A DNA stretch of 62,607 nucleotides from Cyanobacteria bacterium REEB67 (GTDB lineage Bacteria > Cyanobacteriota > Vampirovibrionia > Obscuribacterales > Obscuribacteraceae): contig JAGXAB010000030.1 of the NCBI GenBank assembly GCA_018971775.1, positions 1 through 62,607 on the forward strand, read 5' to 3'. This document shows positions 35,068-44,620 of the stretch, piece after piece. The notes under the pieces were generated by a model. That model saw only the letters and a list, made by a program, of their open reading frames with translations, was not told the origin of the DNA and made no database searches. Position numbers and translations under genes: made by a program. Position 1 is the stretch's first letter, and every line of letters starts with the position of its first letter.

Positions 35068-36246
35068 CTATACTCGCGCCAGCTTCAGAAGCCGCTCTCG
35101 GGCCGCTTTCAGCGTCTCATCTCGACGACTGAAACAGAAACGCACGTATTTATGCTTGAGCTTGTTCCCTTCGCCGAAGAAGCTTCCACCAGGCACCACA
35201 GCCACACCAATATCCTTCACCAGGTGTTTGGTGAATGCCAAATCGCTTTCAAAGCCGCGGTCGCTGATATCGCAAAACATGTAATAGGCACCTTCGGGTT
35301 TGTAGTAGGAAATGCCGACGGCATCCAGGATCTCCATCATCATGTCGCGACGCTGGTGGTATTCATGAGACAGGTCAGTGTAGTATTTTGCGTCCATATT
35401 TACGGCAGTGACACCGGCTCGTTGAAGCGGAGCCGGTGCTCCGACTGTGAGAAAATCGTGGACTTTCCGAATCGGCAAGGTGTATTGCGGACGAGCAATT
35501 GCCCAGCCAACGCGCCAGCCGGTAACACTGTAAGTTTTCGACAAGCTATTGATAGTGATCGTCAAATCCTCCATGCCTGCGATAGTAGCCATGGCTATGT
35601 GTTCGTTGCCATCGTAAATAATGTGTTCATATATCTCGTCTGTAAAACAGAGCACGCCCCACTTTTGACAAAGTTTCGCTACCGTGGTCAACTCCATCTT
35701 CGTAAAAACTTTGCCGGTTGGATTGTGCGGTGTATTGATGATTATCGCCCGGGTCTTATCGTTGAAGGCCGCTTCCAGCTCCTCTTCGACAAAACTCCAA
35801 TTTGGCGGATAAAGTTTGACATAGCGAGGCGTGGCACCAGACAAGATTGAATCAGGACCGTAATTCTCGTAAAAGGGCTCGAATACAATCACTTCATCGC
35901 CGGGATCGACAAGCGCAATCATGGCAGCGACCATGGCTTCAGTAGCACCGCAAGTAACAGTAATTTCGCTTTCAGGATCGATTGTCTGCCCCTGAAATTT
36001 CTTACTCTTATCCGCGATAGCTTGACGCAGCGGCTTATCGCCCCAGGTTATGGCATATTGATTGATATCGTCATAAGTGGCCTCGGCGACGGCTTTTTTC
36101 AATTCGGCCGGACAGGGGAAATCCGGTAAACCCTGCGCCAGGTTGACAGCTTTATGCTGAGCAGCCAAACGCGACATTTCTCTGATCACAGATTCCTGAA
36201 ACTGACTCGCTTTATTCGAAGCTGTCTTGATTACTCTAGGCTGCAT
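35068..36246 (-). CDS. Class I/II PLP aminotransferase (kynurenine/methionine aminotransferase-like)
   Basis: 392 residues of fold-type I, cytosolic. Visible marks are AVNLAQGLPDFPCP, NQYAITWGDKPLRQAIA, VTCGATEAMVAAM, NTPHNPTGKVF, CFTDEIYEHIIYDG, the PLP-lysine segment NSLSKTYSVTGWRVGW and a C-terminal VRFCFSRRDETL with the carboxylate-binding Arg. The pattern fits the aspartate aminotransferase superfamily branch that includes kynurenine-oxoglutarate and methionine aminotransferases; the substrate is not fixed by sequence. ATG at 36246. Confidence 0.9.
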   Translation of the reverse strand: MQPRVIKTASNKASQFQESVIREMSRLAAQHKAVNLAQGLPDFPCPAELKKAVAEATYDDINQYAITWGDKPLRQAIADKSKKFQGQTIDPESEITVTCGATEAMVAAMIALVDPGDEVIVFEPFYENYGPDSILSGATPRYVKLYPPNWSFVEEELEAAFNDKTRAIIINTPHNPTGKVFTKMELTTVAKLCQKWGVLCFTDEIYEHIIYDGNEHIAMATIAGMEDLTITINSLSKTYSVTGWRVGWAIARPQYTLPIRKVHDFLTVGAPAPLQRAGVTAVNMDAKYYTDLSHEYHQRRDMMMEILDAVGISYYKPEGAYYMFCDISDRGFESDLAFTKHLVKDIGVAVVPGGSFFGEGNKLKHKYVRFCFSRRDETLKAARERLLKLARV

Positions 36247-36301
36247 TGGATCTTCCCATGGCTGACTTTCGGCACGACAAAAAATTTATTCAATCAATCA
36301 G

Positions 36302-37714
36302 TCAATGATACAGAGAAGGCGCCCCGGCCACCTTAAGATTAGTGCCTGGAAAATAAAATTGCAGAATCTCTTTGTATCCCCGTCCGGCCCGGGCCATACC
36401 GTCTGCCCCCCACTGGCAAAGGCCGACACCGTGCCCGCTCCCCTTTGAAAGGAAGGACAAGCTTCCGTCTTTTTGCTCCTCGATACTGTAAAAAGTCGAC
36501 GGTACGAAGCCAAAACCGAAATCCTTTCCAAGCAGAAGCCAGAAGTCATAACCGGTCATTGACTGTTTGGACCGGCGGGCGCGGTCGACCGGCGGTAAAA
36601 AACCGGCTGTGGCGGAGATTTTGCGGCCATTCTGAGCAACATCGTCGGTCGATTGGCCGGACACGTCCACGTCCACGTCCACCTGGCACGGTCTGCCCAG
36701 ATGGCTCGAGACGATCTTCACGCCCCGCAGGCCGGTTGCTGCGGCGAAGACCCCTGGCTTTAGCGAAGACTTCAGGATCTTGAAAAAAGGCGAATTCCGA
36801 CAATAATTACAAACCTGCTCACGCAAATATGGATATGCGCTGTCTTTGATTACACCACCAAAAACATCTGGCCGACTGGACATGCCACCACAGGTGGAGC
36901 AGAAGAAGACTTCTATCGGACGGCCGTCATAAAAAAGAACTTGACCAAAAACTTTATCGACTGCGTTCCGTACTTCGGGGCGTTCCGCCGTTGCGCCGAG
37001 GTAGGACTGCTCGGTGGTATTATCGAGAAGATAATCGCTCGACTTTCGTCCTGCGCTGCGCTCAAGAAGCGTTGTTGAAATTACCGCTTGCGCCTTCAGT
37101 GCTTCTGGCGCAAATGAGGCAAGCGCTTCGCTGCCGACACAACTAATAAGGTAAGAGCGTGTGTCGACTTCGTTTACCGCCAGCACTGCTCCTCTGTCAC
37201 CGACACAGATATTGCCTCGAAGCGACGAAGTGCGACTGGAGGCAGGCGAAAAACTAACATTGCCCCTGTAAAGACGAGGCGCCTCCCGCGGCTGCAGAGA
37301 TAGATGTAAAAGTTGCCCGCTGATACCGCTTAAGACGAGCTGCCGGGCGCGCAGGATAGCGCGTTTTTGGCTGACCGAGGCGGCAGCTGGCGAGCGAGAG
37401 GGCAAGTGAGAGGGCGAGTGAGAGGGCGAGTGAGATGCGGGAAGAGGTCCCACAACAACGACACCTCCGGCAGTGGCAATGCGAAATACACCGGCAGAAA
37501 TATGCTGCTGCACCGGACTGACAATTTGAAAAGGCGCACTGACATAGATTTCGGGCAACGCTTCATGGCTGCTGAACAGCTTGACTCTCACACGAGAAGG
37601 TAAAGCCTGAGCGCACGGACAGCAGAGAAGACAGTAGACTAGCAAAGAGCAAAAGTCGAGCAAGACAAAAATGATGGCGAGGGTCGAGCGCCGAGCGCGA
37701 ACCATCAGGGCCAT
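36302..37714 (-). CDS. SpoIID/LytB domain protein
   Basis: 470 residues. A signal/anchor segment (about 11-38) precedes a variable region with a short HSPS/HLPS repeat (about 113-128). The SpoIID domain follows: RGNICVGDRGAVLAVNEVDTRSYLISCVGSE, then PEALKAQAVISTT, FFCSTCGGMSS and the end GSGHGVGLCQWGADGMARAGRGYKEILQFYFPG. In Bacillus SpoIID trims stripped peptidoglycan, and cyanobacteria have SpoIID-like proteins in vegetative cells. ATG at 37714 overlaps the end of the PBP-like gene by 10 bp, so the two are translationally linked. Confidence 0.9.
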   Translation of the reverse strand: MALMVRARRSTLAIIFVLLDFCSLLVYCLLCCPCAQALPSRVRVKLFSSHEALPEIYVSAPFQIVSPVQQHISAGVFRIATAGGVVVVGPLPASHSPSHSPSHLPSRSPAAASVSQKRAILRARQLVLSGISGQLLHLSLQPREAPRLYRGNVSFSPASSRTSSLRGNICVGDRGAVLAVNEVDTRSYLISCVGSEALASFAPEALKAQAVISTTLLERSAGRKSSDYLLDNTTEQSYLGATAERPEVRNAVDKVFGQVLFYDGRPIEVFFCSTCGGMSSRPDVFGGVIKDSAYPYLREQVCNYCRNSPFFKILKSSLKPGVFAAATGLRGVKIVSSHLGRPCQVDVDVDVSGQSTDDVAQNGRKISATAGFLPPVDRARRSKQSMTGYDFWLLLGKDFGFGFVPSTFYSIEEQKDGSLSFLSKGSGHGVGLCQWGADGMARAGRGYKEILQFYFPGTNLKVAGAPSLYH

Positions 37715-38643
37715 GTTGTCGCGGTGAGGAATTCACGAGCCTTCGGCACCGCAGCGTCCTGCGAAGTACCGGAGGGACTGAAAAGACAAATAGCATGGCG
37801 GGGATCATCAATCGGAAAATAGCCGATCAAAAAAGACTGAAATTTATTGCCATGCGGCGTCGTACCGGTTTTTACCGCAAGCTTCAAACTGTCCGCCTCA
37901 TCGAGTTTGCGAGCCGTCCCCTCGCGCGCACAGAGGCGCATGCCTTTTTGCAATATTTCATTCGTGCTCCGGCTGAGGTGATTCTTATACGGAGCTTCCC
38001 CCTCCTTCAATTCGACATCTTCAGCCGAATGCAGGACCGGCAAGGTGCCACCGTGGCCGACCGAAATCAGGGCGGCCAGGCGCAGGAGTGCGAGACTGCA
38101 TGGTTTCAAATCCTCGGCCAGGCCAAGGACATAGTGCAGGGAACTATCGGGCAAATTCGCCTCGGCCGGAAATACGCCCGCTGGCCGGCCGGCGCAGCCG
38201 GAAGCTAAACCGAGGGCACTAGCTTGAGCGAGCAACGTGCGACAGCTAAGATGGCGGCTGGCTTGCGCGAAATAAATATTGCAAGAAAGCCCGATAGCGT
38301 GAATCATATCGATCTTGCCGTGAGCTTTTTGACAGTGCACTTCCTCGCGGCCAATGCGGTAAGTGCCGGTGCACTCGAGTTGGTGATTAGGATTGACCAG
38401 ACCTTCTTCCAGCATTGCGGCAGCCGCCACCAGCTTCATGATCGAGCCGGGCTTTTCGCGCGGTACGCTAAAACCGGTCGGAAATCCCACCTGCCCGTTC
38501 TTTATATTGCACCAGAAAAAGGCAGTGGCATCCTTGGCCTGCACCACCACCTCGGTCGCCCCCAGCGTACCCAGGCCAAAGATGGAGCGCATGAATCCTC
38601 TCCTGCCTATCTCAATCTTGCCTAACTTACTTTCTTTATCCAA
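37705..38643 (-). CDS. Minimal penicillin-binding protein transpeptidase
   Basis: 312 residues consisting of a transpeptidase-like domain only. Catalytic SxxK is SIMK (Ser67, Lys70), SxN is SCN (120-122) and KTG is KTGTT (258-262), so it should bind penicillin. No dimerisation or glycosyltransferase domain. The TTG start at 38643 gives an N-terminus GRRGFMRSIFGLGTLGA that looks like a Tat signal. An ATG at 38592 has AGGAG 7 nt upstream, but that site also encodes the RRGF, so the choice is open. Coupled to the SpoIID gene downstream, suggesting joint work on peptidoglycan. Confidence 0.85.
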   Translation of the reverse strand: MDKESKLGKIEIGRRGFMRSIFGLGTLGATEVVVQAKDATAFFWCNIKNGQVGFPTGFSVPREKPGSIMKLVAAAAMLEEGLVNPNHQLECTGTYRIGREEVHCQKAHGKIDMIHAIGLSCNIYFAQASRHLSCRTLLAQASALGLASGCAGRPAGVFPAEANLPDSSLHYVLGLAEDLKPCSLALLRLAALISVGHGGTLPVLHSAEDVELKEGEAPYKNHLSRSTNEILQKGMRLCAREGTARKLDEADSLKLAVKTGTTPHGNKFQSFLIGYFPIDDPRHAICLFSPSGTSQDAAVPKAREFLTATTWP

Positions 38644-38755
38644 ACTTTTGTCTTCGACTTCTCAGTCCGACTTTACCTTCTTTTGACAACTGCTTGACCC
38701 GGACCAAATGCAATTTTGACATAGGATCTATAAGCTTAGTAATGGAAACCCGGTA

Positions 38756-39451
38756 ATGAAATGCACAGGCGCTCATAAACACTATCCGCAACTCAAGAGA
38801 GGGGCGACAGAATTGCCGTATCATCCAGTTTTCTGGCGTATAGCGCTCCAGATAAGAGCGACATCACTTTTGCCTTTACTGACAATCTTGTCCGCGAGCG
38901 GTCCGCCGGCACTGAGTCGAAGCGAAACGAATGACAAACCCATACCTCTAAATAAGATTGCCGAAGCGACTTTGCTCAATCATTTCTCGGATCATCCTAA
39001 ATCTATCAATCAATTAGTTGAAAGCTATGCGATTCCCAACATCTACAAACAGTCCAAAGGTCTCTTCGTCACCCTTTCCAAAAACGGCAAAACTCGCGCC
39101 TGCTGGGGCTCGGTCCAGCCCCAGGAAGGCAACTTGATCGCTGCTTCGATAATCGCCTGCGAAGAGGCCCTGAGCAAAGAATATCGTTATCCGCCAATTC
39201 GCAAAAACGAGATAAATCAACTTAAATGCCAGGTCACCGTTATCGAAAAAATCGAAGCCGTTGGAGCCCACGCTTCACTCAGCCCCCTGGTCGACGGCTT
39301 AATGGTCCGCAGCGGTGCTAAAGCCGCCGTGCTGCTGCCTGGTGAAGCGAGCGACCCTCATTACCAGGTAATGCAGTGCAAACTCAAAGCTGGTATAAAC
39401 CCCCAAGACCCCTGCCAGATTTACAGGATGCGTGCCCATGTCTTTCGGTGA
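38756..39451 (+). CDS. AMMECR1-domain protein
   Basis: 231 residues. A hydrophobic segment (about 34-51) suggests a signal peptide or anchor. The AMMECR1-like domain occupies about 85-225: GLFVTLSKNGKTRACWGSVQP, EALSKEYRYPPIRKNEINQL, CQVTVIEKIEAV and LVDGLMVRSGAKAAVLLPGEA. The canonical domain has LRGCIGS; here it is TRACWGS. AMMECR1 proteins usually accompany MEMO1 and a radical-SAM protein, which are absent here. Its 3' end overlaps the alpha-2-macroglobulin gene by 14-20 bp, implying translational coupling. Confidence 0.78.
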   Translation: MKCTGAHKHYPQLKRGATELPYHPVFWRIALQIRATSLLPLLTILSASGPPALSRSETNDKPIPLNKIAEATLLNHFSDHPKSINQLVESYAIPNIYKQSKGLFVTLSKNGKTRACWGSVQPQEGNLIAASIIACEEALSKEYRYPPIRKNEINQLKCQVTVIEKIEAVGAHASLSPLVDGLMVRSGAKAAVLLPGEASDPHYQVMQCKLKAGINPQDPCQIYRMRAHVFR

Positions 39452-42400
39452 TATTTCGCGCAACAATCCGCTCAAGCAGCTGTTTAACCCCAGGACATTT
39501 GTTTTTTCCTGGCAGTTACTGGTCCTCCAGGTCCTCTTTCTGGGCTTACTGGCGATCACCATCGACAAGCCGACGGGCTCACTCACCGGAAGGGTTAGCC
39601 TGGAAGAAAAAGGTTTTAACCTTTCCACATATAACATGCGCGACAACCGCGTTTACGCCCTTGTCAACGGTCCGCGCGCCGGGGCGGACAATCACGGTTT
39701 TCAGACGCCCATGGTCGAACGCGGTGCCTGGGTAAAATCGGACGGCACTTTTCAGATCGATCAATTACCTGTGGGCGAATACTCGCTGCGCGTGCGGGCC
39801 CCCGGATTTTCCACCCAGGAAGTACAGGGTGTCTTCGTTGAAGAAGGTCATATCAATGCCCTGCCCCAGGCGGTTGGTCTCTCGCTGCTCAATCCCACCG
39901 TCAATATTGCCGCCGAATGTCGCACCTTCACTACAAAAGAGCCGCCCCACTTCTGGGTCAACGCCACCGGCGCCAGCGAGACGACAGTCAAAATCTACAA
40001 AAAAGACCTCTTCGAGATAATCGCTCCAAATGTGGCCAAAACCTGCGGCTTGAGCTTCTCATCGGACTTCGGCGTCTTCGTCGACTCCTCGCAAAAATTT
40101 CGCAATCCTTTTGAAGCGCTGGAGCCTGTCAAAGTCTTCAATCGCAAACTCGAACAAAATGCCACAGACGACGCTCATGCCGAGTTTAAATTCGACCAGG
40201 CATTGCCTGTTGGTGATTATTTCGCCGTCGCCGAAGCAAGCGATCCTTTTGGCAAAAATACGGCCCGCACCGTTACCTGGTTCAGCGTCGGCGATGTCGG
40301 TTTGATAGTCAAATATTCACCGGACAAAACCGTTGTAAGAGCAGTCGACCTCAATACGCTCAAGGGTGTAAGCGGTGTCGACATCAAACTCTATAATAAA
40401 AACGAAACAAGCGGCCTCAAACAAATCACTCACGCGCTCACCGCCGGTAGTGACGGCCTGGCGACGATTGCTATGAGCCCGGCCCTGAAAAGCGCCCTCG
40501 GCAGTACTCTTGTCGTCACGGGAGAGCTGGGCAAGGCGCGGGCATACGGAGGATTCAGCCCTTACCAGTCAGACAATGACACGCACAAAACTTACTTCTA
40601 TACCGATCGCCCCGTCTATCGCCTCGGTCAAACAGTTTGCTTCAAAGGATTGAGCCGTCTTGTTGACGCCAGCGGCATGCGCAACATCGGCGAAGGCAAG
40701 GAATTGACCTTGACGGTCGAAGATCCTGACAACAACGAAATGCAGAAATTGACGGTAAAGACCAACAAGCATGGTACCTTTCACGGCTTGATCAACATTC
40801 CGGAAAACGGCAAGACCGGCGGCTACCAGGTGCAGGTAGGTTATCCCGATGGACATACCGATTATGAAAGTTTTGAAGTAGCCGAGTATCGTAAACCGGA
40901 ATATCAGGTCGACGTCACCCCACTCGGCCAGCGCTTCGTCGAAGGTCAAAAGGGACGAGCCAAGGTCAAAGCCAGCTACTATTTCGGTGGCCCTGTGGCC
41001 AACGCCAGAGTCAAATGGAGCGCTTATTCTTCCAACGATTACGCCCTGCGCTGGCGCATTCTCGCGAGACCGTCTTATTTCGACTTTTTCAACGGCTGGG
41101 ATAACGATGAGACCCCCGATTATGAAAGCACGGGAGATATGATCAAAGAAGGCTATTGCGTTACCGATGCCAATGGCGAAGCGATCATCGAATTTGATAC
41201 CAATGTACCGACCGCACCAGCGGACAGCCCGCTCGGTCAAGAATTTGCCGACCAGAAAATCAAAGTGGAAGCGGAAGTAACTGACATCAGCAGACTCTCG
41301 GTCGTCGGCTCGGGCTCCCTCCCTTTCACCGCCGGTGATTTCTTCCTGACCGCCACCCCGACAAACTATGTATTGAAAGCAGGCGAGAATGTCGGTCTCG
41401 ACGTCCAGGCCACAGACTATGACGGCAAGCCGGTCCCTGGGGCGAAGGTCGATGTAAAAATAGTCCGCTATCCCTACGATCACGTCAAACTCGAATACAA
41501 GCCTCAGGTAGTAGTCAACCAATCGAGCGCCACTACAGGCAATACCGGCGCAGCGCACCTTGATATGAATGTCGGCAACCAAATGCCCTCGGATTCCTAT
41601 TCCCTGCAAGTGACAAGTACAGACAAAGCCGGCCATATGGTCGGCGAACACACATCCGTCTGGGTCAGCAACAGTGGCGATCCCTTTTCACTGTCTCTGC
41701 GTGACGCCGCCGTCGAACCGATGACAATCAAGCTCAACAAAAAAGTCTACCAGCCCGGCGATGTCGCTCGCGCTATCGTCGCCGGGCCTTTCAACGGCAA
41801 GTCAGGGATGGACGCGCTCGTCTGCATCGAAGGCCGCCGCCTGCACGACATCAAAGTCCTGCCTCTGACATCATCGGCTCAGCTGATCGAAATCCCGATC
41901 AAAGGCGAATACGCCCCCAATTGCTACATTACAGTCTCGATGGTCGGAGCGCGCCGTCAGTTTTACACACAAGAGCAGATGATTCTCGTCAGCCCGGAGA
42001 GCCACTTCTTAAAGCTCGCCGTCAGCGCGGACAAGACCAGGTACAAACCCGGTGAAACGGTCAAATACACAATTTCGGCAAAGGACGCCGCCGGCAAACC
42101 GGCCAAAAACGTCGAGCTCTCTCTTGGCGTAGTCGATGAAAGCATATACTCAATCAGGGCAGAAACGGCAGCGAATATTCAAAAATTCTTCTACGACAGA
42201 GTGCCCAACTGGGTCTCGACCTTCTGCTCCTTCCCCGAGCAATACTCAGGCGGACCGGACAAGCTCGAGCCCAGAGTACGTAAAGACTTCCGCGACACAG
42301 CCGCCTGGATACCGGAGCTCATCACCGACGATAAGGGTGAGGCTCATGCCGCGGTCAAACTACCGGACAATCTGACCACCTGGCGTGCCACCGTGCGCGG

Positions 42401-44588
42401 TATCGACATGCAGACCTTCGTCGGCTCGGCCACATCCAAGGTGATCGCTACCCAGGACATCATAGCCAGACTGGCTCTGCCTCGTTTCTTCGCCCAGGGC
42501 GACCAGGGCCTGGTTACAGCGATCGTCCACAATTACAGCGACAAGCCCCAGAAAGTGAAACTGGCGCTTTCAATCAGCAATGCCGGCAGCGACAACCCTC
42601 TAGCCGTCCCGGCCCTGACCCTCGGACCTGTGCCGGCCACGACGATAGACATTCCAGCAGACGGCGCCGGTCGAGTCAATTATCCAGTAAACGCCAGCGG
42701 TATCGGCAATGTCAAAATCAAACTCGTTGCCACCTGCCCCAGCGGCGGTGACGCTCTGGAAAAAGAGCTGTACGTTAAAGCTCTCGGTCTGCCTGTGACC
42801 ATTGTCAAAAGCGGCTGCCTGGCAAAAGACAACGACCAGACGCAAATTGATTTGAATCTCCCCGCCGATGCGGTCGCAGCCGGCAGCATCACGCGCAGCC
42901 TCGGCCTTGCCTCATCTTCGATCGGTCCAGTACTCGGCAATTTCAGTGCCCTGATCGACTACCCCTATGGCTGCACAGAACAGACGATGAGCCGCTTGGT
43001 ACCGTCAGTAGTGGCGATGCAGTTAAATCGAAAACTAGGTGTTCCTCTGGCAAAAGCAGACTCGGCAAAATTTGCCAAAGTCTACAAGCTGGCCATGGAA
43101 AAGCTGACCAGCTATCAGCACGGAGATGGCGGTTGGGGCTGGTGGCCGGCTGATCAGAGTAATTCCTATCTAACGCCGCTAGTACTCGAAGGTCTGAAAA
43201 ATCTACAAGACGCCGGCTACAAAGTCGATCCGATAATGGCGCAAAGAGGCCTCGTCTGGACGGCAGATGCCATCCAGCGCTTGACCGGCCAGCTCACAGA
43301 CAAGCAGCACGTGAAAGACGATTATTTTGACCGGGAGCGCGAGACCGACCTGGCCTATATGCTCTACAGCCGTTCGCTATGGCCGAAGCAGAAGGGCGAC
43401 AAGCCTGGTGCGGCGGCAGCTGAAGTAAAAGCTGTCGCCTATCTGAGCGCCAAAATAAACACACTCAGTCCGGAAGCCGTGGCATACCTGGCCCGCGCCC
43501 TCAAACTGAAGGGCGACGATACCCAGGCCAAAACTTGCCTGGACAGATTGATAGACCTTTCAAACAGCTCAGACGCCACCGTCGACTGGGAAGCGACCAG
43601 GGCCATGAGCAAAAAACTCGGCCTCGGCCCGGACAACTACTATTCCTATCGCTTCACTCCGGAAGAGACAACCGCACTGGCACTGCAGGCGGTGCTGGAA
43701 GTGGGCGAGGGCAATTCCGACCTGATCGAAAAAAGCAAAAACTGGCTCATGCTCGAGCGCGGCAAAGACGGCTGGGGCTCGACCAAAACAACAGCAGCGG
43801 TGTTCAAAGCCCTTCTCGCCGACGAGCTCAAAGCCAGAGTAGCCGCCGGAGACTCCTCCGGCCCTTCCGCTATTGCCAGTCAGCTCGAGAAAATAGCCGT
43901 CAGCCTGGCCGGTAAAGCGATCACTGACCTTGAGCTCGGTGCCAACCAGTACGGCCCCCAGACTATAGTCGGCCTCGGGACGAAGGGCGGTAATTTGAGC
44001 ATTCAAAAATCGGGCGCTGGTCGTCTTTATTACTCGGCAACTACCGATTATTTCCAGAGTCTGGCCGGCGATAAGGTACCTGCTGCCATGGCCAATATGC
44101 CTCAAGATTTGAAAATCGAGCGCTCCTTCTATCATCTTTCCTCAGGACCAAGCACCGCCGATGGCGTCATCCATGTCAAGGCCGTACCGATTGCCAACGG
44201 ACAGATCAAAGCCGGCGAAACGATCTTGATGAAGGTGAAAGTGACCTCGCCGCGTTCAATGCCTTACATCATCCTCGAAGCGGATCTCCCCAGCGGCGCC
44301 GAGGTCGTGCAATCGGAGAATCAAGATGCCGCCGTTTCCAAGGATAACGAAGATACTATCCAGGGCGACTGGGGCACACCCTGGTGGACACATCAGGACA
44401 TTCTCGACGACAAGATCGTTTACTTCGGTACCAGTTTGCATGAGGGCAAAAGTGAATTCACCACCTTGCTGCGCATGGAGCTCCCCGGAAAAGTGCAGAT
44501 CAATCCGGTCAAACTCGAAGGAATGTACAGCAAGGCGATTAAGGCCTTCTCCGTCCCGCTGCAAGATAGACTACAGGTCAACGAATAA
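39438..44588 (+). CDS. Bacterial alpha-2-macroglobulin (thioester-type protease trap)
   Basis: About 1716 residues, a large envelope protein thought to trap foreign proteases. One N-terminal membrane segment (about 22-40) anchors it; there is no lipobox. Beta-sandwich MG domains follow, including YFYTDRPVYRLGQTVCFKG (typical MG motif), YKPGETVKYTISAKD, LGVVDESIYSI, a bait-like stretch, and AWIPELITDDKGEA...LPDNLTTWRATV. The thioester motif YGCTEQ is intact (Cys1179, Gln1182), then the alpha-helical toroid (DGGWGWWPADQSNSYLTPL). The ATG at 39438 is preferred over a GTG at 39432. VanW follows. Confidence 0.93.
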   Translation: MSFGDISRNNPLKQLFNPRTFVFSWQLLVLQVLFLGLLAITIDKPTGSLTGRVSLEEKGFNLSTYNMRDNRVYALVNGPRAGADNHGFQTPMVERGAWVKSDGTFQIDQLPVGEYSLRVRAPGFSTQEVQGVFVEEGHINALPQAVGLSLLNPTVNIAAECRTFTTKEPPHFWVNATGASETTVKIYKKDLFEIIAPNVAKTCGLSFSSDFGVFVDSSQKFRNPFEALEPVKVFNRKLEQNATDDAHAEFKFDQALPVGDYFAVAEASDPFGKNTARTVTWFSVGDVGLIVKYSPDKTVVRAVDLNTLKGVSGVDIKLYNKNETSGLKQITHALTAGSDGLATIAMSPALKSALGSTLVVTGELGKARAYGGFSPYQSDNDTHKTYFYTDRPVYRLGQTVCFKGLSRLVDASGMRNIGEGKELTLTVEDPDNNEMQKLTVKTNKHGTFHGLINIPENGKTGGYQVQVGYPDGHTDYESFEVAEYRKPEYQVDVTPLGQRFVEGQKGRAKVKASYYFGGPVANARVKWSAYSSNDYALRWRILARPSYFDFFNGWDNDETPDYESTGDMIKEGYCVTDANGEAIIEFDTNVPTAPADSPLGQEFADQKIKVEAEVTDISRLSVVGSGSLPFTAGDFFLTATPTNYVLKAGENVGLDVQATDYDGKPVPGAKVDVKIVRYPYDHVKLEYKPQVVVNQSSATTGNTGAAHLDMNVGNQMPSDSYSLQVTSTDKAGHMVGEHTSVWVSNSGDPFSLSLRDAAVEPMTIKLNKKVYQPGDVARAIVAGPFNGKSGMDALVCIEGRRLHDIKVLPLTSSAQLIEIPIKGEYAPNCYITVSMVGARRQFYTQEQMILVSPESHFLKLAVSADKTRYKPGETVKYTISAKDAAGKPAKNVELSLGVVDESIYSIRAETAANIQKFFYDRVPNWVSTFCSFPEQYSGGPDKLEPRVRKDFRDTAAWIPELITDDKGEAHAAVKLPDNLTTWRATVRGIDMQTFVGSATSKVIATQDIIARLALPRFFAQGDQGLVTAIVHNYSDKPQKVKLALSISNAGSDNPLAVPALTLGPVPATTIDIPADGAGRVNYPVNASGIGNVKIKLVATCPSGGDALEKELYVKALGLPVTIVKSGCLAKDNDQTQIDLNLPADAVAAGSITRSLGLASSSIGPVLGNFSALIDYPYGCTEQTMSRLVPSVVAMQLNRKLGVPLAKADSAKFAKVYKLAMEKLTSYQHGDGGWGWWPADQSNSYLTPLVLEGLKNLQDAGYKVDPIMAQRGLVWTADAIQRLTGQLTDKQHVKDDYFDRERETDLAYMLYSRSLWPKQKGDKPGAAAAEVKAVAYLSAKINTLSPEAVAYLARALKLKGDDTQAKTCLDRLIDLSNSSDATVDWEATRAMSKKLGLGPDNYYSYRFTPEETTALALQAVLEVGEGNSDLIEKSKNWLMLERGKDGWGSTKTTAAVFKALLADELKARVAAGDSSGPSAIASQLEKIAVSLAGKAITDLELGANQYGPQTIVGLGTKGGNLSIQKSGAGRLYYSATTDYFQSLAGDKVPAAMANMPQDLKIERSFYHLSSGPSTADGVIHVKAVPIANGQIKAGETILMKVKVTSPRSMPYIILEADLPSGAEVVQSENQDAAVSKDNEDTIQGDWGTPWWTHQDILDDKIVYFGTSLHEGKSEFTTLLRMELPGKVQINPVKLEGMYSKAIKAFSVPLQDRLQVNE

Positions 44589-44620
44589 GCAGGTCAGTGA
44601 ATAATGAAGGTCGACAAATA

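Noticed and set aside
40569..41651. 360-codon minus-strand frame inside the alpha-2-macroglobulin gene
   Set aside because: Antisense shadow; the plus-strand protein is continuous and has a conserved thioester.
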